Source: Bacteroidota bacterium (GTDB lineage: Bacteria; Bacteroidota; Bacteroidia; Chitinophagales; Chitinophagaceae). Taken from it: a stretch of 64,000 nucleotides of DNA. Position numbers and translations under genes: made by a program. This document shows, one piece after another, positions 25,360 to 34,890 of the stretch (the stretch's first letter is position 1; the number at the start of each line of letters is the position of its first letter). Where the stretch lies: positions 1 to 64,000 of the forward strand of contig JAFDXN010000025.1 in assembly GCA_018267915.1 (NCBI GenBank). Reading direction: 5' to 3'. A model generated the notes under the pieces. The model saw nothing but the letters and a program-made list of their open reading frames with translations. It was not told the DNA's origin and searched no databases.

Positions 25360-25393
25360 AATAGCCGGTATCGAAAGATGCCGGCTATTTGTA
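25360..25393. terminator. Terminator after rplT, shared with the converging receptor gene
   Basis: Stem AATAGCCGG..TC / GA..CCGGCTATT (with G-U pairs) around a GAAA-type loop, then TTTGTATTT; the opposite strand also offers a T-rich tail. Confidence 0.8.
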
Positions 25394-25412
25394 TTTCAGA
25401 TCAACCTTTCTG

Positions 25413-27833
25413 CTAATTATTACTACTACGGCCATTATTGATGTTTTTGCGCTCTTCTATACCAGAGGTATTTTCGCGGCGCTTCGTTTCTCGACGCATA
25501 CCGAACCTGTACGTAAGGCTAAACCGGATGATACGCTCGTCATCGTAATTGTTAGTAATCGCACCATTATAACGATTCATCACGCGATACCTGTTGGTGC
25601 CAAAGATATCTTCCGCGTCGAGGCCGAGGGTCATTTGCTTCCTGAGCAGCAGCAATTTCAGCCCTGCCTGCACGTTAAGAACGGCATAATGAAGGTCGAA
25701 TTCCGATTGCTGGCGGGTCTGGTATTCGCAACCTACCTCCGCACTAAGTGTACGCGCCTTATTGATAAAAATAGTATTACCGAGCGAGAGGGCGAGCGCA
25801 GGTCGCGAATAGCTTTGCATATTCGTTGCGTCGTAGTATGAGGAACTGAAACGGGTATAGTAGGCATACAGTTCCAATGAACTTTCCCACCATGGCCTGG
25901 GGTTGACGGTACCATCGAAGGAAAAACCATAGCTGAGGGCAGAACCGATATTGTCATTAGTGAGATTGTAACCACCCCGCATGGTATCGACCTTCAGCAC
26001 CTGTGCAAAAACCGAACGCTGCTTTTGTACGAACAAAGTAAAGGTGTATTGTGATTTCAGGGTATAACCCAGTTCGAAATTAGTGCTGTAAGAAGGGCGC
26101 AGCAAGGGATTGCCTGCTTCATAAGATTGCGGCGTGGAATAAACCCGGAATGGATTGAGCAGCATAAAATCCGGCCGTCCGATGCGCCGCGTATAATTGA
26201 AGTTAAGTGCGTTATCCCCATTAAAAGTATACTGGACGAACAACGAAGGGAATAATTTAAAATAGTCATAGCTCGTCGATAGCCCTGTAGTTGCAGAGTA
26301 GCCTTTCGTCTGCGTGTATTCGCCCCGTAATCCAGCCTGAACACCGAGCTTGCCGAAGCTTTTCTCGACGCTTACATACATAGCCTGGGTGTTTTCTGTG
26401 TAGTCAAATTTGTTCGTTCTGGCCTGGTCGATAACGTATTCACTGCTGTCGTAGGTCTTAAATATATTGTCGCTTGTATTGCCGGTGAATGAGGCTTTGG
26501 CGCCTATGGTAAAATGCGCGAATTTATATGGCAATGCAAGATCAGCCTTGATGCTTTTTATATTGACCACATGAGTGCCCTTTGTCCAGTCACGACTTTG
26601 CATACCCGTATTACGCCCATCGGCGAAAGAGTTGAAGGAGTTAAGTTCACGCTCACGTAAACCTGTTCGCGCAAAGTAGTCGAAGTCAATATTGAGCTTT
26701 TTACCAGCACTATCGATGCGAAACTCATAGTTGAGGTTTAAAACATTACGCACACCGCTGCCGGTTTCTCTAGCTTTGGTGTTTATAACAGAGTCAGTGC
26801 CATTATCACTTTGCCTGATAACATTGGTCTTTATATTGTCCTCGTTGACCGGGCTGCTCGCTCCCAGCGTGTATAAGAAACCAAGTGTAGACCGTTTACC
26901 GATCGTATAATCTGCCCCTGCCTGCAACCTGATGTAAGGATACTTATTGACCTGGCTGCCCGACTGCTCCCATCGCTGATGCGGGTAAAAAACAGTGTAC
27001 CCGGATGTAGGTATGGAATGAAAATAAGCAGTGCTCATGTTCATATAGGCATTGAGCTTACCTTTCTTATAATTGACGTTTGCACTCCCGAATGGCGAGC
27101 CCAATGAACGCACGGAATACCCTGCAGTCACATTACCATTGAAGCCATCGCTCAGTGAATGTTTTGTAACGATATTAATAATACCTGAATTGCCCGCAGC
27201 ATCGTACCGGGCCGGTGGAGCGGTTATGATCTCTATACTCAATAGATTCTCGGCCGGTATGCTGCTTAGCATTTCCACCAGTTCGTCTCCCGATAGTTGC
27301 ACCAGCTTATCATTGATCATCACATTTACCGTGCTCTTTCCGGCCAGCGATATTTCCCCATCATTCACTTTTACGCCGGGCGCCTTTTTCAGTACTGTCA
27401 TTGCATCGCTGCCTATCGCCGATATGCTGCTTTCTACATTAAAAACTATACGATCGGGCTTGCGCTCCAATAGTGGCTTTCGCGCACTAACTACTACATC
27501 CTTCAGCAGTTTGCTGTCGCCCTCCAGTGTAATGTCAACTATTTCATCAGTTCCGCTTGTTTTTCTGTAAGCTACCAGGTAAGACGCAGCAACTATTTTG
27601 ATAAGACCTTTATCCTTAGCATCAGTTTGTATTTTATAATTGCCGTTTGAATCTGTCAGTTCCGTTTTAAGAATGCTGCTGTCGGGCAGGCTTTGCAGCA
27701 ATACTACGGCAGATACAACAGGCATGCCTTGCATATCACTAACACGACCTTGCAACAAGTGCTGTGCAGTGACCAATGGCATAGCTGCAAAATAAAAAAC
27801 AACAAAAAAGCAACAAAAAAGGTGGAGGCGCAT
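25413..27833 (-). CDS. Outer-membrane beta-barrel receptor (TonB-dependent-like, OMP_b-brl_3)
   Basis: 806 residues from ATG 27833, which gives a signal peptide (M-R-L-H-L-F-C-C-F-F-V-V-F-Y-F-A-A-M, cut after V-T-A-Q); a GTG at 27872 is less likely. A carboxypeptidase-regulatory-like domain (G-R-V-S-D-M-Q-G-M-P-V) leads, then a plug (L-K-K-A-P-G-V-K-V-N-D-G, N-S-G-I-I-N-I-V-T), then a long barrel ending in Y-R-F-G-M followed by an unusual basic, Asn-rich extension. No TonB box is certain. Probably imports a nutrient or binds a ligand; no partner lies next to it. Alone between terminators. Confidence 0.87.
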   Translation of the reverse strand: MRLHLFCCFFVVFYFAAMPLVTAQHLLQGRVSDMQGMPVVSAVVLLQSLPDSSILKTELTDSNGNYKIQTDAKDKGLIKIVAASYLVAYRKTSGTDEIVDITLEGDSKLLKDVVVSARKPLLERKPDRIVFNVESSISAIGSDAMTVLKKAPGVKVNDGEISLAGKSTVNVMINDKLVQLSGDELVEMLSSIPAENLLSIEIITAPPARYDAAGNSGIINIVTKHSLSDGFNGNVTAGYSVRSLGSPFGSANVNYKKGKLNAYMNMSTAYFHSIPTSGYTVFYPHQRWEQSGSQVNKYPYIRLQAGADYTIGKRSTLGFLYTLGASSPVNEDNIKTNVIRQSDNGTDSVINTKARETGSGVRNVLNLNYEFRIDSAGKKLNIDFDYFARTGLRERELNSFNSFADGRNTGMQSRDWTKGTHVVNIKSIKADLALPYKFAHFTIGAKASFTGNTSDNIFKTYDSSEYVIDQARTNKFDYTENTQAMYVSVEKSFGKLGVQAGLRGEYTQTKGYSATTGLSTSYDYFKLFPSLFVQYTFNGDNALNFNYTRRIGRPDFMLLNPFRVYSTPQSYEAGNPLLRPSYSTNFELGYTLKSQYTFTLFVQKQRSVFAQVLKVDTMRGGYNLTNDNIGSALSYGFSFDGTVNPRPWWESSLELYAYYTRFSSSYYDATNMQSYSRPALALSLGNTIFINKARTLSAEVGCEYQTRQQSEFDLHYAVLNVQAGLKLLLLRKQMTLGLDAEDIFGTNRYRVMNRYNGAITNNYDDERIIRFSLTYRFGMRRETKRRENTSGIEERKNINNGRSSNN

Positions 27834-27951
27834 TAAAGGAAATGTCTGATAAATATCCTTAGCTTTTTTCACCTTTAAAGCGGGAAAATGATATATAATA
27901 TTGTATAAAGTAATGGTTCCGAATCTTTTTTAGCGCTCACATGCTTTTGCC

Positions 27952-27959
27952 TATTTTTG
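27952..27959 (+). promoter_or_regulatory. -7 box for glyS
   Basis: TATTTTTG 8 bp before the ATG at 27968. It excludes the upstream in-frame start at 27941 and implies a near-leaderless mRNA. Confidence 0.5.
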
Positions 27960-27967
27960 CCCCCGTT

Positions 27968-29398
27968 ATGGCAAATGAAAATAAGCTGCAGAATATTATA
28001 GCCCACTGCAAGGAGTACGGTTTTATCTTCCAGTCGAGCGAGATATATGACGGCCTGCAGGCGGTATACGACTATGGACAATACGGATCGGAACTGAAGA
28101 AGAACATCCGCGACTACTGGTGGAAGAGCATGACCCAGATGAACGACAACATCGTTGGGATAGATGCAGCCATTTTCATGCACCCTACGGTATGGAAAGC
28201 CAGCGGGCACGTTGACAACTTCAGCGACCCGATGATAGACAATAAGGACAGCAATAAGCGTTACCGGGTAGACCACCTGCTGGAAGCACATGCGGAAACA
28301 CTGCCGAAGGAAGAAGGGGATGCGCTGCTGGCTGAGATGGACACACTACTTGCAGCCGATGACTTTGCCGGTCTGAAACAGCTAATAGAGGACAATAAGA
28401 TAAAATGCGGCATCAGCGGCACAGGCAACTGGACCGACGTGCGCCAGTTCAACCTCATGTTCTCAACCGAAATGGGTTCGGTAGCAGGCGAAGCCGATGT
28501 AGTGTACTTGCGTCCTGAAACGGCACAGGGAATTTTCGTGAACTTCCTGAACGTGCAGAAAACCGGCCGTATGAAGATACCTTTTGGTATCGCCCAGACC
28601 GGTAAGGCATTCCGTAACGAGATCGTGGCCCGTGGTTTTATCTTCCGTATGCGCGAGTTCGAGCAGATGGAAATGCAGTTCTTCGTGCGCCCCGGCACAC
28701 AGAAGGAATGGTACGAGCACTGGAAGGAGACGCGCATGAAGTGGCACCTGAGCCTGGGCATATCACCCGACAGGTACCGCTTTCACGACCATGTGAAGCT
28801 GGCCCACTATGCGGATGCAGCCTGCGATATTGAATATGATTTTCCAATGGGTTTCAAGGAAGTGGAGGGTGTGCATAGCCGTACCGACTTCGACCTGAAG
28901 AACCACCAGCAATACAGCGGCAAGAAGCTGACCTACTTCGATACGGAATTGAACCAGCATTACATCCCCTACGTGATCGAGACTTCTATCGGCCTTGACC
29001 GTACGGTGATGATGATACTGAGTGAAGCCTACCAGGAAGAAGACCTGAGCACTGCCGAGAAGCAGGATAGCCGCGTAGTACTGAAATTCCCGCCAATGCT
29101 GGCACCTATTAAACTGGCAGTATTGCCGCTATTGAAAAAAGACGGCCTGCCCGAAATTGCACGCGAGCTGATGAACGAATGCAGGTCGGAGTTCAGGTGC
29201 TTCTATGAGGAAAAGGACACAATAGGTAAGCGGTATCGCCGTATGGATGCCATCGGCACCCCTTTCTGCGTTACCATAGATCATCAAACCAAGGAAGACC
29301 AGACCGTTACCATCCGCCACCGTGACAGCATGCAGCAGGAGCGCATCCCTATCAGTTCGGTAAAGAAGCTGGTTCTGGACAAAACAAGAGCTTTTTAA
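27968..29398 (+). CDS. glyS: Glycine-tRNA ligase, dimeric (alpha2) type
   Basis: 476 residues, single chain, with class II motifs: F-I-F-Q-S-S-E-I-Y-D-G-L at the start, R-P-E-T-A-Q-G-I-F-V-N-F, F-R-N-E-I-V-A-R-G-F-I-F-R-M-R-E-F-E-Q-M (motif 2), and I-E-T-S-I-G-L-D-R (motif 3). This is the archaeal/eukaryotic-like type used by Bacteroidota, unlike the alpha2-beta2 form. The C-terminal anticodon-binding domain begins near residue 375 (P-I-K-L-A-V-L-P-L). Two small genes follow on the same strand. Confidence 0.97.
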   Translation: MANENKLQNIIAHCKEYGFIFQSSEIYDGLQAVYDYGQYGSELKKNIRDYWWKSMTQMNDNIVGIDAAIFMHPTVWKASGHVDNFSDPMIDNKDSNKRYRVDHLLEAHAETLPKEEGDALLAEMDTLLAADDFAGLKQLIEDNKIKCGISGTGNWTDVRQFNLMFSTEMGSVAGEADVVYLRPETAQGIFVNFLNVQKTGRMKIPFGIAQTGKAFRNEIVARGFIFRMREFEQMEMQFFVRPGTQKEWYEHWKETRMKWHLSLGISPDRYRFHDHVKLAHYADAACDIEYDFPMGFKEVEGVHSRTDFDLKNHQQYSGKKLTYFDTELNQHYIPYVIETSIGLDRTVMMILSEAYQEEDLSTAEKQDSRVVLKFPPMLAPIKLAVLPLLKKDGLPEIARELMNECRSEFRCFYEEKDTIGKRYRRMDAIGTPFCVTIDHQTKEDQTVTIRHRDSMQQERIPISSVKKLVLDKTRAF

Positions 29399-29421
29399 AA
29401 ATTTAATAATATGAATTTTGT

Positions 29422-29448
29422 AATTTGCCGGTAATAAACCGGCAAATT
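29422..29448 (+). terminator. Hairpin after glyS, just before the next start codon
   Basis: 11-bp perfect stem AATTTGCCGGT / ACCGGCAAATT with loop AATAA, then TGCTTTT and the ATG of the next gene at 29456. Acts as a glyS terminator or as a start-site hairpin for the following gene. Confidence 0.55.
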
Positions 29449-29455
29449 TGCTTTT

Positions 29456-29782
29456 ATGGCGGATAAGGTCACACACGAAATTGCTGAGATCCTGAAGAGG
29501 GACTGGGAGATAAGCCTGCCAGCTACTGTCTCCGAAGAGGAAATATTGCACCAGCTTGCCAAAAGGGTAGCACAACTCATAGAAAGCGGGCCTGAAAATT
29601 TCTTCCAGCTCATGTACCGCCTCGACATCTCAGAAAAAAAACTGAATGCGGTTATAGGCGATGAAGATGTGGCCGGAAAAATCGCCCGCCTGATATACGA
29701 ACGCCAGTTGCAAAAGATCAAAAGCAGGGAGTACTTCCGCAATGCCAATGCCATGAAGGACGATGAAGATTTAAGCTGGTAA
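29456..29782 (+). CDS. Conserved hypothetical protein (108 residues)
   Basis: Helical, charged, no signal or membrane segment. Starts M-A-D-K-V-T-H-E-I-A-E-I-L; a middle R-L-D-I-S-E-K-K-L-N-A-V-I and an R-L-I-Y-E-R-Q-L-Q-K-I-K segment are likely amphipathic helices. I recognise no named domain; proteins of this look occur in Bacteroidota. It is 57 bp after glyS and 24 bp before the HExxH protein, so probably in one operon with the latter. Confidence 0.75.
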   Translation: MADKVTHEIAEILKRDWEISLPATVSEEEILHQLAKRVAQLIESGPENFFQLMYRLDISEKKLNAVIGDEDVAGKIARLIYERQLQKIKSREYFRNANAMKDDEDLSW

Positions 29783-29806
29783 TCCTTATATTGCTGCTTG
29801 ATTTTT

Positions 29807-31243
29807 ATGAAACGCCTGTTTTTATCCGCACTGCTGTTAGTAAGCAGTTTTCATATAGTTATCGCGCAGTCCATTGTACACTTCAGGATCAGCAAACCGC
29901 TGTGCCTGCTCACCTTCCTGGAGGCAGCTAATAAGCAGTGGGATGCATCGCGCACCTATTCGGCCTATATCTTCAAAAACCTTCCGGCTGAGGACAAGGA
30001 TAATTTCAAAGTGCTGGTCAACCGCTTTGCAAGGCTTAACATGGCCTCTTACAACATAGTAAGCGCCTCACCAGACAGCAGGCAAAAGCCGCGCTCAGCT
30101 TATAACATCATTAAAGGCAAAGCTGTAAGGGCCAAATACATCGAGCAGTTCATACAGGATATCAGCGGTGTGATACCCGACGAGCAGGCACAGGAGCTGC
30201 GCGACATTATGCGCCGTGCCGAGCCTTATTATAATAACCTGGTGTGGAACGACTACAAAGATGCCACGGAGCAGCAGTTGGAAGGACTGGAAAGATATAG
30301 TGACAAGACTGACGCCATTTTCAATAAACTGCGGCGTTTCTATGGCAGTAGCTGGCCTGCAAACAGTCCTTTCGAGATCGGCATTTACCCGATACCCGGC
30401 AAACATGGGCACACTACAGCAACACCTCACGGCAGCAGCCTTGTCTTGGCCGTATTAACCGGTGAGCGCGACTATGCCATGCGTATGGGAGTTGCTATAC
30501 ACGAGATGTGCCACGTGCTCTATGACAAGCAGCCCTATCGTACCCAATGGAGAGAAGACTCAGCCTTTGCGGCCAAAAAATCGGGTTACGCCCGCTATGC
30601 CTACAGCTATTTCGACGAGGCATTGGCTACAGCCTGTGGTAACGGTTGGGCTTACGAAAACCTGAGCGGTCATGCTGACCCTACGGAATGGTACGATGAC
30701 TATTATATCAACAACTATGCGAAGGCCATCTACCCTATGGTGAAGGCGTATATCAATAGCGGCAAAAAGATAGATGATGCTTTTATCAAAAACGCTATAG
30801 CCCTGTTCAAAAAACGCTTCCCCGATGCAGTGAACGACTACAACAACCTGCTGAACCGTGTATCGCTATACACCGATGCCGAAGACATGGACGAGTTCCA
30901 GTGGATCAATAAGACATTGCGGAAGTATTACCGCATTACCAGTTGCTCATCCTCCTTCCCCATAGCCGACAACCAGACAGTGGGCCTGATCAAAAAATCA
31001 GGAGGCACGCAACTCTTTATCATTCACGATAATCATAGCGAAAACTTCGCCATTCTGAAGGATATATTCCCTGAACTGCGCAAGAGAAGCTTTGACAAGG
31101 AATCGGTCATCAGTTTCACCGATAAAAAGAAGAGGCCGGTCATCATCGTGAACGTAGACGGCATTGATCGCATACCCAGCGGACTGCAAAAAATGCAGGC
31201 GCAGAAAAATATGAGCAGCAGTATGGTCAGTAAGATCGACTAA
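29807..31243 (+). CDS. Secreted HExxH-motif protein, putative zinc metallopeptidase
   Basis: 478 residues from ATG 29807, with a signal peptide (M-K-R-L-F-L-S-A-L-L-L-V, cut after I-A-Q). The motif H232-E-M-C-H236 follows a hydrophobic lead (G-V-A-I), and Y-F-D-E-A-L-A-T-A about 45 residues later supplies a possible third ligand glutamate, as in gluzincins. The remainder is helical with an N-terminal hairpin-rich part. No known peptidase family is recognised, so activity is inferred from the motif alone. Its stop faces the response-regulator gene with 3 bp between. Substrate unknown. Confidence 0.75.
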   Translation: MKRLFLSALLLVSSFHIVIAQSIVHFRISKPLCLLTFLEAANKQWDASRTYSAYIFKNLPAEDKDNFKVLVNRFARLNMASYNIVSASPDSRQKPRSAYNIIKGKAVRAKYIEQFIQDISGVIPDEQAQELRDIMRRAEPYYNNLVWNDYKDATEQQLEGLERYSDKTDAIFNKLRRFYGSSWPANSPFEIGIYPIPGKHGHTTATPHGSSLVLAVLTGERDYAMRMGVAIHEMCHVLYDKQPYRTQWREDSAFAAKKSGYARYAYSYFDEALATACGNGWAYENLSGHADPTEWYDDYYINNYAKAIYPMVKAYINSGKKIDDAFIKNAIALFKKRFPDAVNDYNNLLNRVSLYTDAEDMDEFQWINKTLRKYYRITSCSSSFPIADNQTVGLIKKSGGTQLFIIHDNHSENFAILKDIFPELRKRSFDKESVISFTDKKKRPVIIVNVDGIDRIPSGLQKMQAQKNMSSSMVSKID

Positions 31244-31246
31244 TAA

Positions 31247-31957
31247 CTATTTCGTGAACTTATATCCTATCCCTCGCACCGAATGGAAATGCCTTGGGTT
31301 CCGGCTATCCTTCTCAAAAAATTTACGGAAGTTGAGGATGAAGTTATCGATGGTGCGCGTGGTGGGATAAACATTATAGCCCCATACCACCTGCAGTATG
31401 TGCTCGCGCGAAACAACATCCCCTTCGTTCTCGATCAGCAATTTCAACAGCGCTGCTTCCTTTTTGCTCAGTTCCTGTTTATCGCCGTTGATATCGATGC
31501 ACTCATGGGCGTCGAAGTCAATAGTGCAACCGTCGAACTGGTACACATCCGAAATGCTGCGTGGCGCTTTGATCTTTTTGTTCTTGATGATCAGCTTATC
31601 AATGCGTAACAGCAATTCCTCGAGGTTAAATGGTTTTGTAAGATAGTCGTCGCCACCACGTTTCAAGCCTTCTACCCTGTCGATGCTCGAATTGCGGGCT
31701 GACAGGAAAAGGATCGGCACATTATTATGTTGCATGCGGATGGTCTCGCAAACGGTAAGCCCGTCCATCTCAGGCAGCATCACATCCAATATGATGAGAT
31801 CGAAATATTCATTTTTTACCAGCTTCAGCACTGCCGGGCCATTGTCAGCGGTGGTCACTTCATATCCTTCCAGCTCCAGGTTTAGCTTCAATGCCTCCCT
31901 GAGACTTTCTTCATCTTCAACTACCAGCAATGATGCCTTTTTTTCTTTTACTGCCAT
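31247..31957 (-). CDS. OmpR/PhoB-family response regulator, orphan
   Basis: 236 residues. Receiver domain with V-V-E-D-E-E at the acid pocket, phosphoacceptor D58 in I-I-L-D-V-M-L-P-E-M-D-G, and K in Y-L-T-K-P-F. A winged-helix DNA-binding domain follows (L-S-K-K-E-A-A-L-L-K-L-L, then V-V-S-R-E-H-I-L, R-T-I-D-N-F-I, H-S-V-R-G-I-G-Y-K-F). No histidine kinase is adjacent, so its partner is elsewhere. A near-consensus -7 box (TATTTTCG on the minus strand, 31984-31991) precedes it. Confidence 0.95.
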   Translation of the reverse strand: MAVKEKKASLLVVEDEESLREALKLNLELEGYEVTTADNGPAVLKLVKNEYFDLIILDVMLPEMDGLTVCETIRMQHNNVPILFLSARNSSIDRVEGLKRGGDDYLTKPFNLEELLLRIDKLIIKNKKIKAPRSISDVYQFDGCTIDFDAHECIDINGDKQELSKKEAALLKLLIENEGDVVSREHILQVVWGYNVYPTTRTIDNFILNFRKFFEKDSRNPRHFHSVRGIGYKFTK

Positions 31958-32067
31958 AATCCATTTATTAGCGTGAACCGTTACGAAAATAGTGAATAGC
32001 AGTTTAAAAGTCCTTCGTCTACCTATATGACGTATAAACGCATCAAAATCATAGGCAATTTGTGACC

Positions 32068-32097
32068 TTGTTCAGACAAGATTTTTCCCTACCTTTG
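32068..32097 (+). promoter_or_regulatory. Promoter of tRNA-Leu
   Basis: TTG (32068-32070), 19-bp spacer, TACCTTTG (32090-32097), ending 11 bp before the first base of the tRNA. Confidence 0.75.
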
Positions 32098-32108
32098 CCC
32101 TCCCAAAA

Positions 32109-32193
32109 GCGGGTGTGGTGAAATTGGTAGACACGCTAGACTTAGGATCTAGTGCCGCGAGGCTTGGGGGTTCGAGTCCCTCCACCCGCACCA
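32109..32193 (+). tRNA. tRNA-Leu, anticodon UAG
   Basis: 85 nt including encoded CCA. Acceptor GCGGGTG / CACCCGC, D arm, anticodon stem CTAGA / TCTAG with loop CTTAGGA (anticodon at 32143-32145), a long variable arm as expected of a class II tRNA, the TTCGAGT loop, discriminator A and CCA. Reads CUN leucine codons. Confidence 0.97.
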
Positions 32194-32372
32194 GGGCAGA
32201 AACAGTGCGCAGAACAGTGCGTAAGGGTTTCTGCCCTTTTTTCATCGGCAGTGTTACTGTTTCGTTGTTTCGTAGATTTTTCTTTCTCCCCTCTTAAGCT
32301 CATTTCACCCCTTTGCCCCGACTTGGAATATATAATATTGCTATATTGATATTCAAACCTAAAAGCGCTGAT

Positions 32373-33323
32373 ATGGGCCGATACTTGTTCTTCCTTCTCA
32401 TTTGCTGTTCGCTCGAAGGCTACTGCCAGTCAAAATGCGATTGTTTTGATCGCCTGTATAATCTTTCATTGAACCAAACTGACGAACAAAGGTCCGTTGA
32501 TATTTTAAAGGACGCCATATCCTTTCTCGAACCCGATCAAAAAGGCGAATATTATTGGGAAATTGCTTCTAGTTATAAGCGTCTAAAACAGTATGACTCC
32601 TCTGCAGCCTGGTACCAAAAGGCTATCGATTGGGGTTACGACCTGTCAAGCCTCATCTGGAACGCGCCGGAAGTCTACAATAGGATGGACACCAATAAAC
32701 TTAATACCATTGCCAGGGAGCACGGCAGAAAAGCTGATCCTGTACTTTATCGGCAATTCATGAACCAGCTCAAAATGGACCAGGTAGTGCGCAGCGGTGA
32801 GATCGCTACTGCGCCGGAAAACGGAGACGAACCAATGGTCATCCACAACGACTCCATCAAACAGCGACTAATTGAAAAAGTGGATGACAGCACAGCCAGA
32901 TTTGTAAAATGGGTTTTAGATAAATATGGTTTCCCGACATACCGGCAGCTTAACTTTTACCCGCGCGGCTTTTGGGTAGAAATATTGCATGTTACTGCAC
33001 ATAGAAACGCGAATGCCGCTCGCGTGCTTACCAAGCTGACCGCCCTTAGCGATGAATGCAGATTCCGTAAATCTCAGGTGCTTTTTTTGAAAGACAGGCA
33101 GAAGTACTATAACGACAAAAAAAGCTACTGCGGGTTGACGGGGCCAGGAGATCGCTATCTGTACATTGAAGACATCAGTAAGGCCGATAGTATCAGGCTT
33201 GCCAATAATCACGTTAGGCTAAAGGAAGAAGCCACTTCCTGGAACGGCAAATTGCCACCCGGCTATAAACCGAGGCCATACCCTAAGAATTACTTTTGCC
33301 TGAAGAAATATAATATCGATTAA
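32373..33323 (+). CDS. Exported hypothetical protein
   Basis: 316 residues from ATG 32373, which begins a signal peptide (M-G-R-Y-L-F-F-L-L-I-C-C, cut after G-Y-C-Q). The frame is open 20 codons further back but without a secretion signal. The N-terminal half has a TPR-like helical pattern (Y-Y-W-E-I-A-S-S-Y-K-R-L). The C-terminal half has H-R-N-A-N-A-A-R-V-L and a late Y-C-G-L-T-G, a layout loosely like DUF6624, but I am not sure. It stands alone between tRNA-Leu and tig. Confidence 0.65.
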   Translation: MGRYLFFLLICCSLEGYCQSKCDCFDRLYNLSLNQTDEQRSVDILKDAISFLEPDQKGEYYWEIASSYKRLKQYDSSAAWYQKAIDWGYDLSSLIWNAPEVYNRMDTNKLNTIAREHGRKADPVLYRQFMNQLKMDQVVRSGEIATAPENGDEPMVIHNDSIKQRLIEKVDDSTARFVKWVLDKYGFPTYRQLNFYPRGFWVEILHVTAHRNANAARVLTKLTALSDECRFRKSQVLFLKDRQKYYNDKKSYCGLTGPGDRYLYIEDISKADSIRLANNHVRLKEEATSWNGKLPPGYKPRPYPKNYFCLKKYNID

Positions 33324-33442
33324 TGTAAGAGCCATACAAGCATTTTAATAGCCATAAATACGTCCTAAATCCGTATCTTCGCGCCCTAAATTTCGATGCC
33401 GCCTAATTATCGGCATTTACACACAATAAATATTTAAGAAAA

Positions 33443-34819
33443 ATGGCTACGGTAAGTCGCGAAAATATTGGTACCCTCCATGATAAGGTGACCGTGAAGC
33501 TGGTAAAAGAAGATTACTGGCCCTCGTTTGAGAAAACACTGAAACAATATGCCAAAACGGCAAATGTGCCTGGCTTCCGCAAGGGAATGGTGCCAACTGC
33601 TATGCTGCGCAAAATGTACGGCCAGTCGATATTCACCGATGAGGTGCTGCGCAGCGCCGGCCGTCAGCTGGAAGAATACCTGAACAATGAAAAGGTAGCC
33701 ATCTTCGCCCAGCCAATGGTATTGCCAAATGAGCAACCGATGAACCTGGACATGAACCAGCCTGTGGATGTTGATTTCGCCTTCGAAATTGGCCTGAAGC
33801 CCGATTTCGAGATCACACCGATCAAAAACAAGACAGCGCTTACCCGCTACAAAGTACAGGTGGCCGACAAGATGCTGGAAGATGAAATAGAACGCATCAA
33901 ACGCCGCTATGGCAAAGTAGAAGACCAGGAAACTGTAAACGGCAAGGATGATATCCTGTATTGCACTTACGAAGAGTGCGACGCGAACGGGCATGTAGCT
34001 GAGGGCGCCAAGAAAATAGAGGAAACTGTATTGGTAGAAAAAGTGCCCGCAAAGCTGCAGGAGCAGGTGATGGGCAAGAAGGCCAACGATACGGTAGTAT
34101 TCCGCCCCGCCGACGTGGCCGAAGGTGACGAACTGAATGCCTTCCTCCGCGAACCGCTGAAAGAAACTCCTGAGGCAGCCAATAACTATTACAAGCTCAC
34201 CATCACAAAAGTAGGCCTGCTTATCCCTGCCGAACTGGGTGTTGAATTATACATGCAGGTATTCCCTAACGATGCGATCACCAGTGAAGCCGACTTCAAA
34301 GAGCGCATTCGCCAGGAGCTGAGCAAGGAGTACGACCGCATTACGCGCGACCGCCTGCACAACGAAATTTATGAACTGTTGGTACACAACACCCACATAC
34401 AATTGCCCGTACCTTTCCTGAAGCGCTGGCTTAAAGAAGGCGGCGAAAAGCCGAAGAGCGAGCAGGAAGTGGAAAATGAATTTGGCAGCTTCGAGCATCA
34501 GCTCCGCTGGACGCTGATCTCTGACAAACTGATATTGGACAATAATATCCAGGTTAGCAGGGAAGAAGTAGACAACGATATTAAGGCACGCGTACTCAGC
34601 TACTTCGGTATGGATGCCGACGACGATGCGCCGTGGATGGAAGGCTATATGGCAAAGGTGGCGAAAGACCAGAAGACACTGGACGAAACTTATCGCCGCC
34701 TGCTGTTCGACAGGCTGTTCCAATACCTGGAAACACAGTTCAGCATCACTGAGAAAGAAGTGAGCGAAGAGGAATTCTTCAAGCTGCCCGATGCGCATGC
34801 TGCTCACCATCAACACTAA
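33443..34819 (+). CDS. tig: Trigger factor
   Basis: 458 residues. Ribosome-associated chaperone binding nascent chains at the exit tunnel. The N-terminal ribosome-binding domain is clear, with the signature P-G-F-R-K-G-M-V-P near residue 46 (the L23-docking loop). The middle FKBP-like part is degenerate, as usual in Bacteroidota, so prolyl isomerase activity is doubtful; the C-terminal helical arm is present and the tail is His-rich (H-A-A-H-H-Q-H). A near-consensus box TATCTTCG lies at 33374-33381. Ends at a terminator. Confidence 0.94.
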   Translation: MATVSRENIGTLHDKVTVKLVKEDYWPSFEKTLKQYAKTANVPGFRKGMVPTAMLRKMYGQSIFTDEVLRSAGRQLEEYLNNEKVAIFAQPMVLPNEQPMNLDMNQPVDVDFAFEIGLKPDFEITPIKNKTALTRYKVQVADKMLEDEIERIKRRYGKVEDQETVNGKDDILYCTYEECDANGHVAEGAKKIEETVLVEKVPAKLQEQVMGKKANDTVVFRPADVAEGDELNAFLREPLKETPEAANNYYKLTITKVGLLIPAELGVELYMQVFPNDAITSEADFKERIRQELSKEYDRITRDRLHNEIYELLVHNTHIQLPVPFLKRWLKEGGEKPKSEQEVENEFGSFEHQLRWTLISDKLILDNNIQVSREEVDNDIKARVLSYFGMDADDDAPWMEGYMAKVAKDQKTLDETYRRLLFDRLFQYLETQFSITEKEVSEEEFFKLPDAHAAHHQH

Positions 34820-34835
34820 ACACAGTTTTTGTATC

Positions 34836-34864
34836 AAAAGCCATCCATCCGGATGGCTTTTTTG
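34836..34864 (+). terminator. Terminator of tig
   Basis: Stem AAAAGCCATCC / GGATGGCTTTT with loop ATCC and a T run. Confidence 0.9.
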
Positions 34865-34890
34865 TTTGCTTAAAGGACTAAATTCGTTTC

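Noticed and set aside
25389..25841. 150-codon frame opposite the end of the outer-membrane receptor
   Set aside because: Lies in the coding barrel region of the opposite strand with no start context, signal or family.
32115..32297. 60-codon frame across tRNA-Leu
   Set aside because: Overlaps a complete tRNA gene.
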